Assembly (NCBI RefSeq): GCF_000715075.1
Contig: NC_134089.1
Span: forward strand, 105,345,157-105,409,156
Source: Nicotiana tabacum
Lineage: Eukaryota; Streptophyta; Magnoliopsida; Solanales; Solanaceae
DNA: 64,000 nt
Direction: 5' to 3'
Below the pieces are notes generated by a model, which was not told the DNA's origin, ran no database searches, and saw only the letters and a list, made by a program, of their open reading frames with translations. The translations under genes were made by a program, and so were the position numbers. Of this stretch, positions 23,774 through 37,036 are shown piece by piece. The stretch's first letter is position 1. Every line of letters begins with the position of its first letter.

Positions 23774-26700
23774 TATATTATCGCAAACCAATAGTCCTGA
23801 ACATAAATAAATTTGGTACAAAATTATCATTTTTATAATGAACTATACAATACACTATTTGATGACTGAGAAGACGAAGCAGCATGGTTACAAAATAATA
23901 AATGGTGGGCTCTTTTGTAAAATATAAAAGTTTGGGCAATTTTTTGAAAAAAAATAATAGTAATATTTTGAGCCAAAACCAGATTTTGAGCTAGTTTTGA
24001 GATTTGGATTTTAAAATTTGCTAAAATATAAATAAATTTATGAACAAATATACATTTGCCAGAAAAAAGAAATCCAAATAAATTTTGGCAAAATCTATGG
24101 TTAAACGTGTTCTAGATATTGGCATGCTCCATAATTTATCTTATAGTGGGGTTACTCAAATTTGTAAAGCTGAAAAGGGCATTTCCGCTTTTGTGGTTAG
24201 TTGCTTTTAGTTTTGATGTTTTTGTAGCTTATTGAGTTGTCTTATGTAGTGTAGTGTCACTTCAGACTCTTTTTTTTTCCTTTTCGGTAAGGTAGGAAAT
24301 ACTTAGTATCTTGTATAAGTATGATGTAAATGAAAGTTCTAATAATAATTTGAGGCAAATATTCCTTCTCAAAGAACTCGCGGGAAATATTAATACAAGT
24401 GTAAATTTGATCATTTATGTCATGGGATTCTATCAGAAAAGGAAACAGGAACCTGATTAGCTTCTTGATATTCAAATAGAAGGTACTATCTATAAAATAT
24501 TAAGCGAAATTCGAAATAAAATATAAAAAGAAAAAAACAGTCATCCTAATGGTGTTCATAGCTAAATTGGAATCATATTGGAATATCCTTAGCTAGTTAC
24601 CTTTATCGCTATGGCCTATGAGCGATCCCTTTCAAGCATCTCGGGATAAGGATAGGAGTCCGATAATATCCCGTTTGGCATAAAAATTATTTCAGTATTT
24701 ACAATTTTTGTTTGAGAATGAGTATTTGCTGATTGCTGAACTTTAAATGACATATTGAAAATGGAAAAATGTGTATTGAAAAGAGTTTATTTTTCTTAAG
24801 TGAAAATTATGTGACGTCCGTAATAAAGGACGGTCTCATGGCTGGCTCGAGGACGAGGCTAGTAAAGCCTTTTGCTTTAGGCCCCAAAACTTTTGAGGCC
24901 CCAAAAAATGTTAATGGTAAAATACGTAATAATATTTTGACTTAGACAATTTTGAACTTTGTAGAATAAAAGTATAAAATCTGTGTAAAAAGGTTTTTAA
25001 AAAAACAAAGAATATTTACTATTTAACATAAGAAATATTCTAGAACTTCGAATTAAACTGCTCAAATCTTTGTATTAACAAATAAAGTTTTTTACATCAA
25101 GATCCAAGGTAATGTATTATAAATACATGGCTAACATCTTATTAATTTGAATTAACCCTTGATAATATAAATAATAATAATATTACTAAATGAAGCTAAA
25201 AGTCATATATCTTGTATGAACTATTATATAAATAAGTAGAGAAGGAAAAAAGACAACATCAAAGTTTTTGTATATATTTGTATAGGTGTATAAAATTTAG
25301 ATTCTTATTAAAATTCGGCTTTAGGCCACTAAATTAGTTGAGCCGCACTTGGACGGTCCAAAGAGGACGAACAAAAAAGGACTAACATGCTTATGATGAA
25401 TGAGTGTGCATGATACCTTAGGTTAAGAGTCTCACAATGAAATGGGAGAGAAAAACGAAAAATTTTATATAGCACATTACAAAGTCACATGATCGATGAT
25501 GGTGTAATCCCGAGCGGCAAATCTGTGAGATGAATTAGGTTAAAGCAAAAAATACTCAGAGGCCGGACACTCTTTCTATACAATATATATATATATATAT
25601 ATATACGCTGATTCCTTAAGGGGTGATGTATTCTAACCTTTTATTTTTCTTTTCAGATTCACCTCAAATACTCTTTTTGTATTTCAACATGAGACACCAT
25701 TAACACTCTCATTACAAACATCTAATTTAACCATAAATATTTGAATAATACGCTATTATACCTTTTTTATTTTGATTTCTAGTCATCAACATCTGAATAA
25801 TATGTCAGTATCTTTTCATTTTGAATTTCTAACCACGTGAACATTTGAATAATAGCTGCAAGCATGGTGTCACATGTTTGTAATCAATTTTTTATAATAA
25901 GGTTCTTTATACTTACGACCAAACTCCTCCAAATGAATCTTCAATAGTTCATATCCAACATAATTGTGCATCATAAATTTATGCGAAATGCTTTCTATAA
26001 GGAATGAATGTTAGGCATGGACCAATAGAGCAAAGGTGTGAGGTGTCCTTTGTGTATTTTCGCTTTAGTTTAATTATGTACTGCTTTCGAATATATGTTG
26101 AGTGATATAGCAACATTACATCCCATAAAAGTATCAATTATCTACCGTGATTGTGCAATTTTTTTATGCTACAATTTAACTAGTAATTATAATATGTTAT
26201 CACTTTATTTTTTAAGTTACAAGAAATGGATAATATGACATGCATAGATAATTACATGTCATTATGGATCAACTTATTCTAAAAGTTAAACATTTTTTAC
26301 ACTATTAATGCACAAAATATAATGTACTCATCCTATATTATGGTAATCTTAGTCTCTAGTACTAGTATATTCTAGTACCATAAAAAATACTATTAGCATA
26401 TTTTTAAAAAAGAAACGATAGGAGAAGAAGACGAAAACGTAACAATCCTTAACGATATCATGTTGTTCATTGGAGCCATGTAAGTGACTTCAAAATTTAA
26501 ACTTTTGAAGCAGGTAACATTTGAAAACTGGGCTGGAAAATGTCAAAATTATTAATTGTTTATATGACACAAAGTCAAAGATTAACACAATGACTTATTA
26601 TTTTTAAAAGAAATTGTGCCAAATTTTTCTCTGGTAAAGAAACGTCCTTTTCCGTTGAAAAACAAAAAAAAAAAAAAAAAAACTTTTTCCCACAAAAAAG

Positions 26701-27948
26701 GGATTTGTCTTTGTTGACAAAATTAAATAGAATGGAATCAATGGATATATTAGTTTGTAATTTGTTCTCTGTATTTACTGTTATATTTTGTATTTAAATT
26801 ATTTACGGATGCCATAAATATATTTCAATAGATAGTGTCCCGAAGCTTATCAATTCGTCAGCAAAACTGATGTTGGGAATTAAAAGCAAATTTGACACTG
26901 TTTCTTGGCCATTATTAATGATTATAGCTTTAGACAGATAATACGTTAATTGAGGAAAACAAACATGCAAAGATAGACGAGTTAAAGACAAAGTGCGAAT
27001 TTCTAACAAATCTAAAAGTGGGCCATGACCAAACCTAATCCTCCATATGTGTTGGAGATCAAAGCTCTCAGATGCCACGTTGACGTGATTGTGATCAATG
27101 ATCATGGCCCATTATATCCATCCAGCTGCACCTCAATCCACCCCACCTCATTTTATTTATCATTAATTATTAATTGGTATACAGTCCTATTATCTATTAC
27201 TACTACTGTTTATTAAACTAGTATTAGTACTCACGCACTAATTATGTCAAATATTTAAATTATTTGGATTGTATATAAATAATCTTAAAATTTATACTTT
27301 CTTAGTAAATATTGATAATCATTGGATATTAATTACATGAAAAAAATTAACTATTTCTTCTATTTTTCCTTTTTGATACCATTTTGCCGGTGTTATTGGA
27401 TCCTAAAAATAGTCAGGAATCAAAATAATAACTCATATTTATGGCAAAACAATCAAATGTTGAGACAATGAATGACTTTTTGGATAAGACTTAACTCTTT
27501 TACTACTACTTGAACTCTTATTTGGTGTGTTGATATCTATTAAAAATATTTCTTTCTCAAAATTTCAGTTTCTAAAATATTATTTTTCAATAATAATTAT
27601 TTTTATAATAATATAATTTAAAATATTATTCTTAATTCAAACCATTGTAGTTAGCTATCTAAAAATATAAAAAATTCTTTAGCTAGTGAATTTTTTTACT
27701 CCATTTTGATATTTGACACTAACCATATTAAATATCTGAGTTATTTGAATTATATGTAAATAACTTTAACATTTAAACCTTCTAAATAATTATAGATAAT
27801 CGTCATATATTAATTAAGAAACACTACATGAAAAAAGACTAACATTTTCTCAATTCTCGTAGTGATAATTTTATTTTTGCACTATTCTCATAGGTGTCAT
27901 TGGAACCTAAAAATAACCACAAAGTGAAATAGTAATTCATATTTATGG
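23774..27948. other. AT-rich intergenic region, no gene
   Basis: No coding sequence was recognised in 4.2 kb. A (TA)n microsatellite lies at about 25583-25606. The segment 24830-25370 looks like a decayed transposon: GGACGGTC appears near both ends, and it contains the text CTTTAGGCCCCAAAAC. Its borders are not convincing. Confidence 0.4.
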
Positions 27949-27953
27949 CAAAG

Positions 27954-30900
27954 TGTCACACCTTCTTTTTCGCCCGCGCCGCCGCAAAGGGACGCGGAAG
28001 GGAGTTTTTCCAATTAAAGGGCAATCGAAACGGGATTTTATTTAAAGATTCAGAGTCGCCACTTGGGAGATTTGTGGTGTCCCAAGTCACCGGTTGAATC
28101 CCGAATCGAGGAAAAGAATGACTCTGTTTAACAGTCTGCGCACCAGAAATCCGGATAAGGAATTCTGTTAACCCGGGAGAAGGTGTTAGGCATTCCCGAG
28201 TTCTGTGGTTCTAGCACGGTCGCTCAACTGTCATATTCGGCTTGATTATCTGATTTTATATAATTATGAACCTACGTGCAAATTTTAACTATTTACCGCT
28301 TTGTTATTATTTATTCAAAGAATTGCAACGTCGTGAGAATGCATCTCGAATTGCGCCACATAAATGTACCCGCAATTTTTGATACGTTCCAACTTCGTTG
28401 AGATTTGGATTTGGGTCACATAAATGTGCACCCGAGTTTAGTAAAATAACATTATTAAATACGCGCCTAAAGACTAATGCGTTGTTATTTTGAGAAAAAA
28501 GTCGTAAAGTTCGCTATGCGGCCTGTCTCGAAATCTAAGCATTCGAAATAACTGTCCGTTGAGGGCCCTGCAATTTGTGTATTCTTGTTTATCGAGGCTC
28601 GTCTCATTCATTATTTTTTTAAAGGAATTTGCAACGTCATGAACATGCATCTCGAACCACGTCACAATCAATTTACCCGTGATTAGCGACACATTTCGAC
28701 TCCGTTGAGATTTGGATTTGGGTCACATCAATGTACACCCGCATTTAAGAAAGTAAATTATTAAAGACACGCCTAAAGCGACTAGCACATTATTATTTTT
28801 GAGAAGGCCGTGAAATCTTGCTAAAACGGCCCATCCGAAGTCTAATTAATTATTAACCATTTATTGAGAGCCACGCAGCTTGCGTTTTATTTGGCGAGGC
28901 TCGTCTCATTTATTTTTAAAGGGCATTCCTAAAGTGACTACATTTCTATTAAGTTTGTCTCTAAAAGAAACGAGAAAAGTCTTAATTAATTACATGCTTG
29001 ACAAGTAGTTATTGGATTAAAGTAGATGATAACGGTAATTTACACTCGAACTCGTAAAAATGGAGAAATGTTTCATGCCTTTATTCTATAAGTGAACTAC
29101 TAAAGCTGAAATTACAAAATGCATACAAAACTGTCAAGATATTCAAAACAAACTAACCATTCTCCAAATTGATTTAAACTAACATTCCTAAAATTGATTT
29201 AAACTATTGGAATTAACGGCTAGGAAATGTTATCAACACGGATTCGAATATTGGCCTATATGCTGCCTAACGGAATCGAACACTGCCTATTTAAAATCTG
29301 CCTCAAATACAAAAAGAAAGCTAGAGATGAAATATGACAACTAATCCCTTAACTTATTTGTTCATTCTACAAATTACATATTTAACTACATGGAGTCTGT
29401 AATTGACAACTACAAACTATAGTTTGAAAACCAAACAGTTCCGGTTAAATACAAGACTACGTCATGCATTCCAGTTGAGTTATAAAACTAAACTATATAA
29501 ATACTTGTCACATATCTTATTAAACTATAGATACAACACTAATTCATCAAACACCCTAGCATTTCATTTCACTTTCACATCTCACAGCCACATCAGATTG
29601 ATTCGAAAATGTACCTAGAAAGGGACCACAAGGAAAAGGAAGAAAAGGATCAGCAGGAGCAGTAGCAACACACAGCAACAACAACAGTAACGGAAACAGA
29701 ACAGCCTAGTAACAGTGTTTAATAAAACCTTTTTTAGATTGAAAGACCAGTTAATGTTTTTCCTTTTTTTTCTGACCCCTCAATTCTCTCTTAATGTTCA
29801 GAAAATCCTCCTCTTAACTTGTGTCAAGCTCTTCTTCTTTATAGCCAAACTTGAAGCACTTAAATTAAATCACACCATCTTCTCCTCATCCCCCTTTTGA
29901 ATCCCACTACTTAATGTTTTGTCCCCCACTATATTAAACAAATATATTAGTTCCCACTACCACATATCTTTTCTTTATTTAATTCTCTTATTCCCCACTA
30001 CCGCATGCTTTGTCCCCCACTATATTAAACAATGTATTAATGCCCACTACCATATGTCTTGCCCCCACTATGTATTAAAAATGTATTAATTTAATATTAT
30101 TAGTACTTAGTGGACAGAACACTCAAATTATCATTTTTTAAAACTTAAAATCCCGAAAATGCCCCTGAAACTACTGAAATTACCATTCTACCCACATCCC
30201 TTTCAATCTGTACCAAAACCATATCAGCTATAACCAATTCACCTAATCAATGATCCAATTAACAAACAAACTCTGAATAACAAACTCGTCCAAACAAACT
30301 CCTAATTGACAACGTTCATGAATTAACAACAGAGTCAGATTCATATCCGAACTTAACGGGACAAATAAGTAGATTTAAATCACTAAACTCAACATCAGTT
30401 GAACTCAAACTAAATCAAACAACATCATAACAAAGATAAATAATTCAAACTAAATCAAAAACTAAAGACCAACACATAAACACTCGACATTAAATCACTT
30501 GATGAAAAACTAACGAACTTCAAACAAAAATGAACACGAATTATCTCTAACACAAACAAAGACCTGGGTTCTAATTCAAACTAACCTATCGGAACACGAA
30601 CATAATCATAGAAAGAAGAAAAGGAGCGGAAGATGAATTCACTGAATGAAAACTAAAAGAAAAGAGAACGGAAACCTATTAGTTTGAAGTCCGGGTTCGA
30701 ACGGAACCTCGACGTATGACTGAGCATGACCTCAACGTACTGCCTGGAGATGGAGTTGCTGACGAAGAAGAAGAAACAGCAACAGCAGCAGCGCTGCTTG
30801 ACGTGAGGGAGCTGGTGGTTTGGCGATGGTTTTTCCGGCGATTGGAGGATCGATGGCTTCAGGTGTTGGTCGTCGGACTGACGAAGAAGAAGACACAGCA

Positions 30901-31954
30901 ACCGTGGTTGCTGGAGATGGCAGTAGGGTTGTTTGAAGCGACGTGGTCATTCATGGCTGGAGGTCGACGGACTGGTGAAGCTGCACGAAGCAGCGACTCA
31001 CGTCGAGGAATGAGGAGGAGCAGGGACGACTGGTCGCTTGGTTTTGGACTGGAGGTTGACGTGGTCTTTCATGGTGGTTCGTCCATGGCTGGAGTTGAAG
31101 ACGAAGCAGAAGAAAAAGGCAGCCATGGGAGGGTGGTTTTGAGCTGGAGGGGTCGCTTGGGTAAGGTGGTTTGTTTGGAGAAGGAGAGGAGAGGGGGCGG
31201 GCAGGTGTGACTGTGTGTGGCTGCGTCGCTGGTCCGTCGTGAGGATGGTGGTCGTTTGGAGTAGATGGTGGTGAGGAGGGCAGCCATGGGACGTGAGGGG
31301 GAAGGGGGGTGGTTTGGGGATGATGAAGATGAGAGGGGGGCGGGGTGGTTTTAGGGTTTTTGGGGTTGGGAAAATGAAAATATGAAAATGGGGGTTGGGA
31401 TTCGTTTGGGTTATGGGGCGGACTGGGTCGGGTCGACCCGGTGGGGGTTATTTGGTTTGGGCCTGGTTGATTTAAATTAAAATGTGGCCCAATCCGATTT
31501 TCTTCTTATTTCCAATGCTTTTTTTTCTTCTTTTATTTTTTCTTAAACTAAAAATAAATTCTAAAAATCTTAAATTATCCTATAGAACTAAATTAATTTA
31601 TAAAAATGCAAATTAACTCTTAATAACAATTAACACACAATTAAATAGCAATTACGATAAAATCACACAATTTGGACATTAAATGCTAAAAATGCAACGT
31701 ACATTATTTTTATGATTTTTTTGTTCTTGTAAAACAAACTTAATTGCTCCTAATTGTAGAATTAAATCCTAAATGTAAAATGCGACATATTTTTGTATTT
31801 CTTTTATTAATTTAACAAATAAACATGCACGGACAAATACAAATAATTATCCAAAAATGCCACGAAAATTCTCAAAATTGCACACAAAGGAAAATTGTTT
31901 TATTTTGAATTTTTGGGAGTAATTCTCACATTGGTCAAAAATCACGTGCTTACA
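27954..31954 (-). repeat. 3' LTR of the large gag-only element (4001 bp)
   Basis: On the plus strand the repeat begins TGTCACACC and ends ACGTGCTTACA; on the element strand it reads TGTAAGCACGT...GGTGTGACA. It is co-linear with 40193-44203 with scattered substitutions and small indels. A GC-rich island at about 30700-31450 inside it contains open frames on both strands that the other LTR also carries. They have no known motif and look like compositional artefacts. Confidence 0.95.
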
Positions 31955-31957
31955 GAT

Positions 31958-31971
31958 GCCCCTCTTTTTCC
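31958..31971 (-). other. Polypurine tract of the large element
   Basis: On the minus strand GGAAAAAGAGGGGC lies 3 bases before the 3' LTR. It is the expected plus-strand primer for an LTR retrotransposon and confirms the element's orientation. Confidence 0.8.
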
Positions 31972-32064
31972 GAAAACACGAAGAGTTTTCGTGCAAAGAT
32001 AAAGTAAGCAGATACGAGCGATTTTTGCCCATCCGAGTACTCCATGTGAAGCAATTTTTGAAAG

Positions 32065-32142
32065 ATTTAACCGAACCTTTGCTTCAAAGGTTTCCTACAT
32101 ATCCCTGGCTAGAAGGGAATCAGGTTAGTGTAGTTCGGGAAG
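32065..32142. repeat. Hairpin module A
   Basis: Outer arms CCGAAC (32071) and GTTCGG (32133) pair; CTAC (32095) pairs with GTAG (32130); the inner stem TCCCT (32102-32106) pairs with AGGGA (32114-32118). A further small stem CCTTTG/CAAAGG lies between the outer arm and CTAC. It is the most diverged of four modules in this element. Confidence 0.65.
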
Positions 32143-32639
32143 TTTTGGTAGTTGGGACTACCATGAGACTGCAATGTTACTGATGTTGCATGCTGTTATT
32201 ACTGTTTGCCGACCTCCTTATTACACCATGCTGAAAGAAAACAAGAAGCTAGACTAAACTAAAGTCTATGAATTACAAAATCTTATCTAGATCTTCAGCC
32301 ATGCTCTTGTGTCTCTTGTTGCTTTGATGTCTCGGTGACTCCTTTGGTATTTCTTTACTTCTGATTTGTATTTTATTCTCCCTTGACTTCCAATCTCGAA
32401 CTGCTTATTTCCTTCTCGTGAGCTTCGCATTATCTTTCCATTGGATCTTGAACTTCCTTCCTCTGCTGGGGATTTTTATTGTTTCCCGCTGGGGATTTCG
32501 GTTGTATTCCTCTGCTTTACTGGCTTCAACACCAATCACTTCTTCAACACCAATTACTTCTGGCTCGACTTGTGGTCTTCCTTCTGATTTCTGCTGGGGT
32601 TTTTTGTTGTAACCCTCCGCTTTACTGACTTCAAACTTC

Positions 32640-33880
32640 CATGTATTCCTCTGTTATATGGGCGGACTCCCAACTTCAAAACTTAAAATGTAAATACTGA
32701 AATGTATTCCTCTGTTATGTGGGCGGGCTCCCAACCTCAACCAACAACTTCGAAAAATAAATCGTCATTCTGTTCTTCAGGCGGGGCTCCTGACCCCAAC
32801 AACAACTTTGAAAAATAAATCGTCATTCCGTTCTTTAGGGGGGGCTCCTGACCTCAACAACAACATTGAAAAATAAATCGCCATTCTGTTCTTCAGGGGG
32901 GGCTCCTGACCTCAACAGCAACTTCGAAAAATAAATCGCCATTCTGTTCTTCAGGGGGGCTCCGAGATTTCAACAACTTCGAAAAATAAATCGCCATTCT
33001 GTTCTTCAGGGGGGCTCCTGACCTCAACAACAACTTTGAAAAATAAATCGCCATTCCTTTCTTCAGGCGGGCGAGACTTCAACAATAACTTCGAAAAATA
33101 AAACGCCATTCCGTTCTTCAGGCGGGGCTCCTGACCTTAACTTCGAAAAATAAATCGTCATTCTGTTCTTCAGGCGGGGCTCCTGACCTCAACAACATCT
33201 TCGAAAATAAAGCGACATTCCTTTCTTCAGGTGGGCGATATTTCCACAACAACTTCGAAAAATAAATCGTCATTCCGTTCTTCAGGCGGGGCTCCTGACC
33301 TCAACAACAACTTTGAAAAATAAATCGTCATTCCTTTCTTCAAGCGGGCGAGATTTCAACGACAACTTCGAAAAATAAATTGACATTTTGTTCTTCAGGT
33401 GGGGCTCCTGACCTCAACAACAACTTCGAAAAATAAATCGTCATTCCGTTCTTCGGGGGGCTCCTGACCTCAACAACAACTTTAAAAAATAAATCGTCAT
33501 TTTGTTATTCAGGGGGGGCTCCTGACCTCAACAACAACTTCGAAAAATAAATCGACATTCTGTTCTTCAGGGGGGCTCCTGACCTCAACAACAACTTCGA
33601 AAAATAAATCTTCATTCTGTTCTTCAGGGGGGCTCCTGACCTCAACAACAACTTTGAAAAATAAATCGCCATACTATTCTTCAGGTGGGCGAGACTTCAA
33701 CAACTTTCTTAAATTTTAACACCTTCATTCTCCAGGCGGACTTCTGATTTCAACAACTTCTTAAAAATTTCAACACCTCCATTCTCCAGGCGGGCTCCTG
33801 ATTTCAACAACTTCTTAAAAATTTCAACACCTCCATTCTCCAGACGGGCTCCTGATTTTAGGAAAACTGAACATTGATAA
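32640..33880. repeat. Tandem array 1, about 58 bp unit
   Basis: About 17-20 imperfect copies of a unit containing AAAAATAAATCG, CATTCTGTTCTTCAGG and GGGGCTCCTGACCTCAACAA. Successive AAAAATAAAT motifs sit at about 32753, 32811 and 32869, so the period is 58-59 bp. Units at the right edge (33700-33860) are shortened and diverged. The array lies in the 3' non-coding part of the retrotransposon. Confidence 0.9.
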
Positions 33881-33944
33881 TATTAAGAAAACTAAAAAAA
33901 GTGGCTCCCCTTTTTTTCAAAATCAAACTTCCACTTTTTCAAAT

Positions 33945-34815
33945 TATCCTAGGAGAATATTCGTCAGACTAAGACGTTTATCCTAGGAGAAAATTCATCA
34001 GACTAAGATTGTGATCCTAGGAGAAAGTTCATCAAACTAAGATTTTGATCCTAGGAGAAGATTCATCCGACTAAGACGTTTATCCTAGGAGAAAATTCAT
34101 CAGACTAAGATTTTGATCATAGGAGAAGATTCATCCGGCTAAGACGTTTATCCTAGGAGAAAATTCATCTGACTAAGACGTTTATCCTAGGAGAAAATTC
34201 ATCAAACTAAGATTTTGATTCTAGGAGAAGATTCATCCGACTAAGACGTTTATCCTAGGAGAAAATTCATCATACTAAGATTGTGATCCTAGGAGAAGAT
34301 TCATCTGACTAAGACGTTTATCCTAGGAGAAAATTCATCAGACTAAGATTGTGATCCTAGGAGAAGATTCATCCGACTAAGACGTTTATCCTAGGAGAAA
34401 ATTCATCAGACTAAGATTGTGATCCTAGGAGAAAATTCATCCGACTAAGACGTTTATCCTAGGATAAAATTCATCCGACTAAGACGTTTATCCTAGGAGA
34501 AAATTCACCAGACTAAGATTTTGATCCTAGGAGAAGATTCATCCGACTAAGACGTTTATCCTAGGAAAAATTCATCAGACTAGGTCTATTTTTGTTATCT
34601 TAGGAGAAAGATTTATCAGACTAAGATTTCTATCCTAGGAGAAAAATTCATCAGACTAAGATTGTGATCCTAGGAGAAAGATTCATCAGACTAGGTCTAC
34701 TTTTGTTATTTTAGGAGAAAGATTCATCAGACTAAGATTTCTATCCTAGGAGAAAGATTCATCAAACTAAGATTTTGTATTGAGAGGAAAATCCATCAGA
34801 CTAGGACTTTTATCC
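33945..34815. repeat. Tandem array 2, about 34 bp unit
   Basis: About 25 copies of a 34 bp unit of the type ATCCTAGGAGAAAATTCATC plus AGACTAAGACGTTT. Two variants (ending GACGTTT or GATTTTG/GATTGTG) tend to alternate, so a 68 bp higher-order dimer is visible. CCTAGG palindromes recur in every unit. Confidence 0.9.
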
Positions 34816-37036
34816 TAGAAGGAAAAAGGTGAAGATCAATGGCATGATTTTATGCACAATAGCAAGACAATTAAAGACAAAAATTTTGAGAAACTTCCCT
34901 TTGTCGGCTCTTTTATTCTTTTCTTTTTCTCTTTTTTTTTGAACCATTTTCCTTGCCCTGCTTTGTTCTTGTTTCACACAAAAAAAATTGCCAGTTTTGA
35001 AAATGGTGGTCGGTTTGTGGCCTTTGGTCTTGAGCAGCTTGGATTTTGCTCGATCAGCTTGAGTCAGCTTCAACAGCCTTTTGCTCTGCATCAACCCTAA
35101 TTGTTTCACACCCGGTACCATTGTATTTCTGGCTCAATCAGCCTTATCCCAACCGGAGATCTTTTCTTAGATGATCTTTTCTGATATCTTAGCACTTTGT
35201 CTGTCAGAGAGAATCACAAGTTATCTTTGTTTGCGCCAACCCGGCTGACAAGAGTCTTTTGGGGGAGCCTTTGTATGAGTCCTTAAGGCATGTTTACATT
35301 AACAACTGAGTTTGCTGGCCAAATTTACTTTGTACAACTGAAAAGCTGGTGGCAGATTTTGAAATCTTTTCTTGCTTGTTTTGAGAAGGACTGACTCAGG
35401 GTGAATGACACAATGACGCAAAGAAAAATATTAACAAGAAATGCCCCTGTCGGAAGGACAGAAGGAAGAATTTTTTTTTTTCAATAACTAGCCTTAATAA
35501 TCATGACATGCATTTTGGACTCAATGGCCTGATCTATCAAACTAATCCAATCTTCCTTTTTACCATTCTTATGATCTTTGAAGTCGGGCCTATCCATGCC
35601 AATCCTTTGCATCAGCTTCACGACTCACTTTCGACTAGTAGCGCCCGAGGGGTTTTCACCAACAAGTCTCTCTCATCTATTCATCTCTGCTTACCGTCGT
35701 CTTACAATGCCCGTGAGGGTTTTCACTAGTAAGACTCTCTCATTTTTCTTCTCTATTTTTTTTACTTTCTTGCGCAAACATCCTGACAGTGTTATATGTT
35801 GCGTGACAATCATTGCTCATTGCATGCTTCTCTTGGCATTCTTGAAGGCATATCGGGAGGTCTTTATTTGGAAGGTTTTGGATAGGGTTGGAAAGAAGGG
35901 TCGACATGAAGGCTCAAAGTAGACTCAAAATGAGGGGGTGTAGACTTACAACTCTTGGAATAGACTCTTTCAAAAGTGAAATAAAATTTTTGCCCCAGTT
36001 TCAGATGCTGGGGATTTTTGAATTTTTCTATTTTTTCTTTTCTTTTCTTCTAAATTCTTATTTGGTTGGACCGAACCGTGAGGCTGCCTACGTATCCTTA
36101 TTTTTTTAAGGAATCAGGTCGAACGTAGTTCAAACATCTAACCTAACTATAATTTTCATCATTATTTCTTCTTCTTTTTTCAAAACAAGTTGCCCCAGCT
36201 TCTATTTTTGGAGGCAGACAATCCTTTTCTTTTTTTTTCTTGAACTTTCTAAGAATTGCCCCAGTTTGTACTCTTGGGACATGGACTCTTTTAATCTTTT
36301 TTTATCTTTTCTTTTTTTTTCTTCGTTTTTTTCATTTTCCGACTCTAAACTTTATTCCAAAAGAGGGTGGTCAAAGAAAATAACACATGCTCAAAGGGGT
36401 GGCAAAGGATATAAAGTGTTTGGGTAGCAAAAAAAGGGCCTCCTAGTCTCGAGAATGCCAATCATGCTATATTTTTGCGATCCCAGCATTGACGAACATG
36501 TCTGTCTTCTTGGTGTGTCGTGGTCACAAGACACTTTCCATCCCTTAATGTCAAACTTTCCAACAAACTTCAATTGATTCTTCCTCAAGCCCAATCTTCA
36601 CAATAATTTGAAGGTGAATTTTGCTCGAACTTAGTCCCAAAGTACTTCAACGTTTAAATCAGTTTTTAAGATCTGGCCAAAATTTCTGCATGCATGTCAT
36701 GTCATTAGAACTAATGAGAAAAGAACTAGAAATAGAATGACACAAAAGGACAAACTGTATTTTATTGAACAAGGATGGAAGGGTTTGACAACTAAACAAG
36801 CAACCTAAAATCCGAGTACAGCCCTAAAATAACCCAGCTAAAGAAAATAGCAACAGAACAGACAGACAAGACTCATACAAACAGAATGGAGGGATAGAAG
36901 GGTTTGACTCAATAAAATAAATAAAATCTGGATCACGACCCTGAAATAACCCAGATAATAGAAAAATATCAAAACAAGCTACCAAGATTCCTTCCTAGTG
37001 AGGAGGGAATGACTTTTCAATTGCTAGACTTGACAT
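34816..37036. other. Non-coding 3' region of the large element, upstream part
   Basis: About 2.2 kb between array 2 and the gag stop codon holds no pol domain. Text such as GCCCCAGTTT recurs at 35990, 36190 and 36260. A 66 bp partial duplication is seen at about 35640 and 35706 (GAGGGTTTTCAC...AAGACTCTCTCAT type). T-rich runs are frequent. Module B lies inside. Confidence 0.6.
36065..36135. repeat. Hairpin module B
   Basis: GAAC (36073) pairs with GTTC (36128-36131); CTACG (36088) pairs with CGTAG (36124-36128); the inner stem TCCTTA (36095-36100) pairs with TAAGGA (36107-36112) around a T-rich loop. Sequence between the stems (GCCTACGTA, AATCAGGTC) is shared with the other modules. Confidence 0.7.

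Noticed and set aside
24830..25370. Possible DNA transposon with GGACGGTC near both ends
   Set aside because: The two copies are in direct, not inverted, orientation and no target duplication was found; left as unassigned repeat.
30716..31210. 164-codon open frame in the 3' LTR, and its 197-codon partner at 42925-43518
   Set aside because: They lie in a GC-rich repeat on the strand opposite to gag, have no known motif, and overlapping frames on the other strand are equally long; composition explains them.
32640..34815. Could be a CRISPR array because of regular spacing
   Set aside because: Units are tandem with no unique spacers, and the window is plant nuclear DNA.
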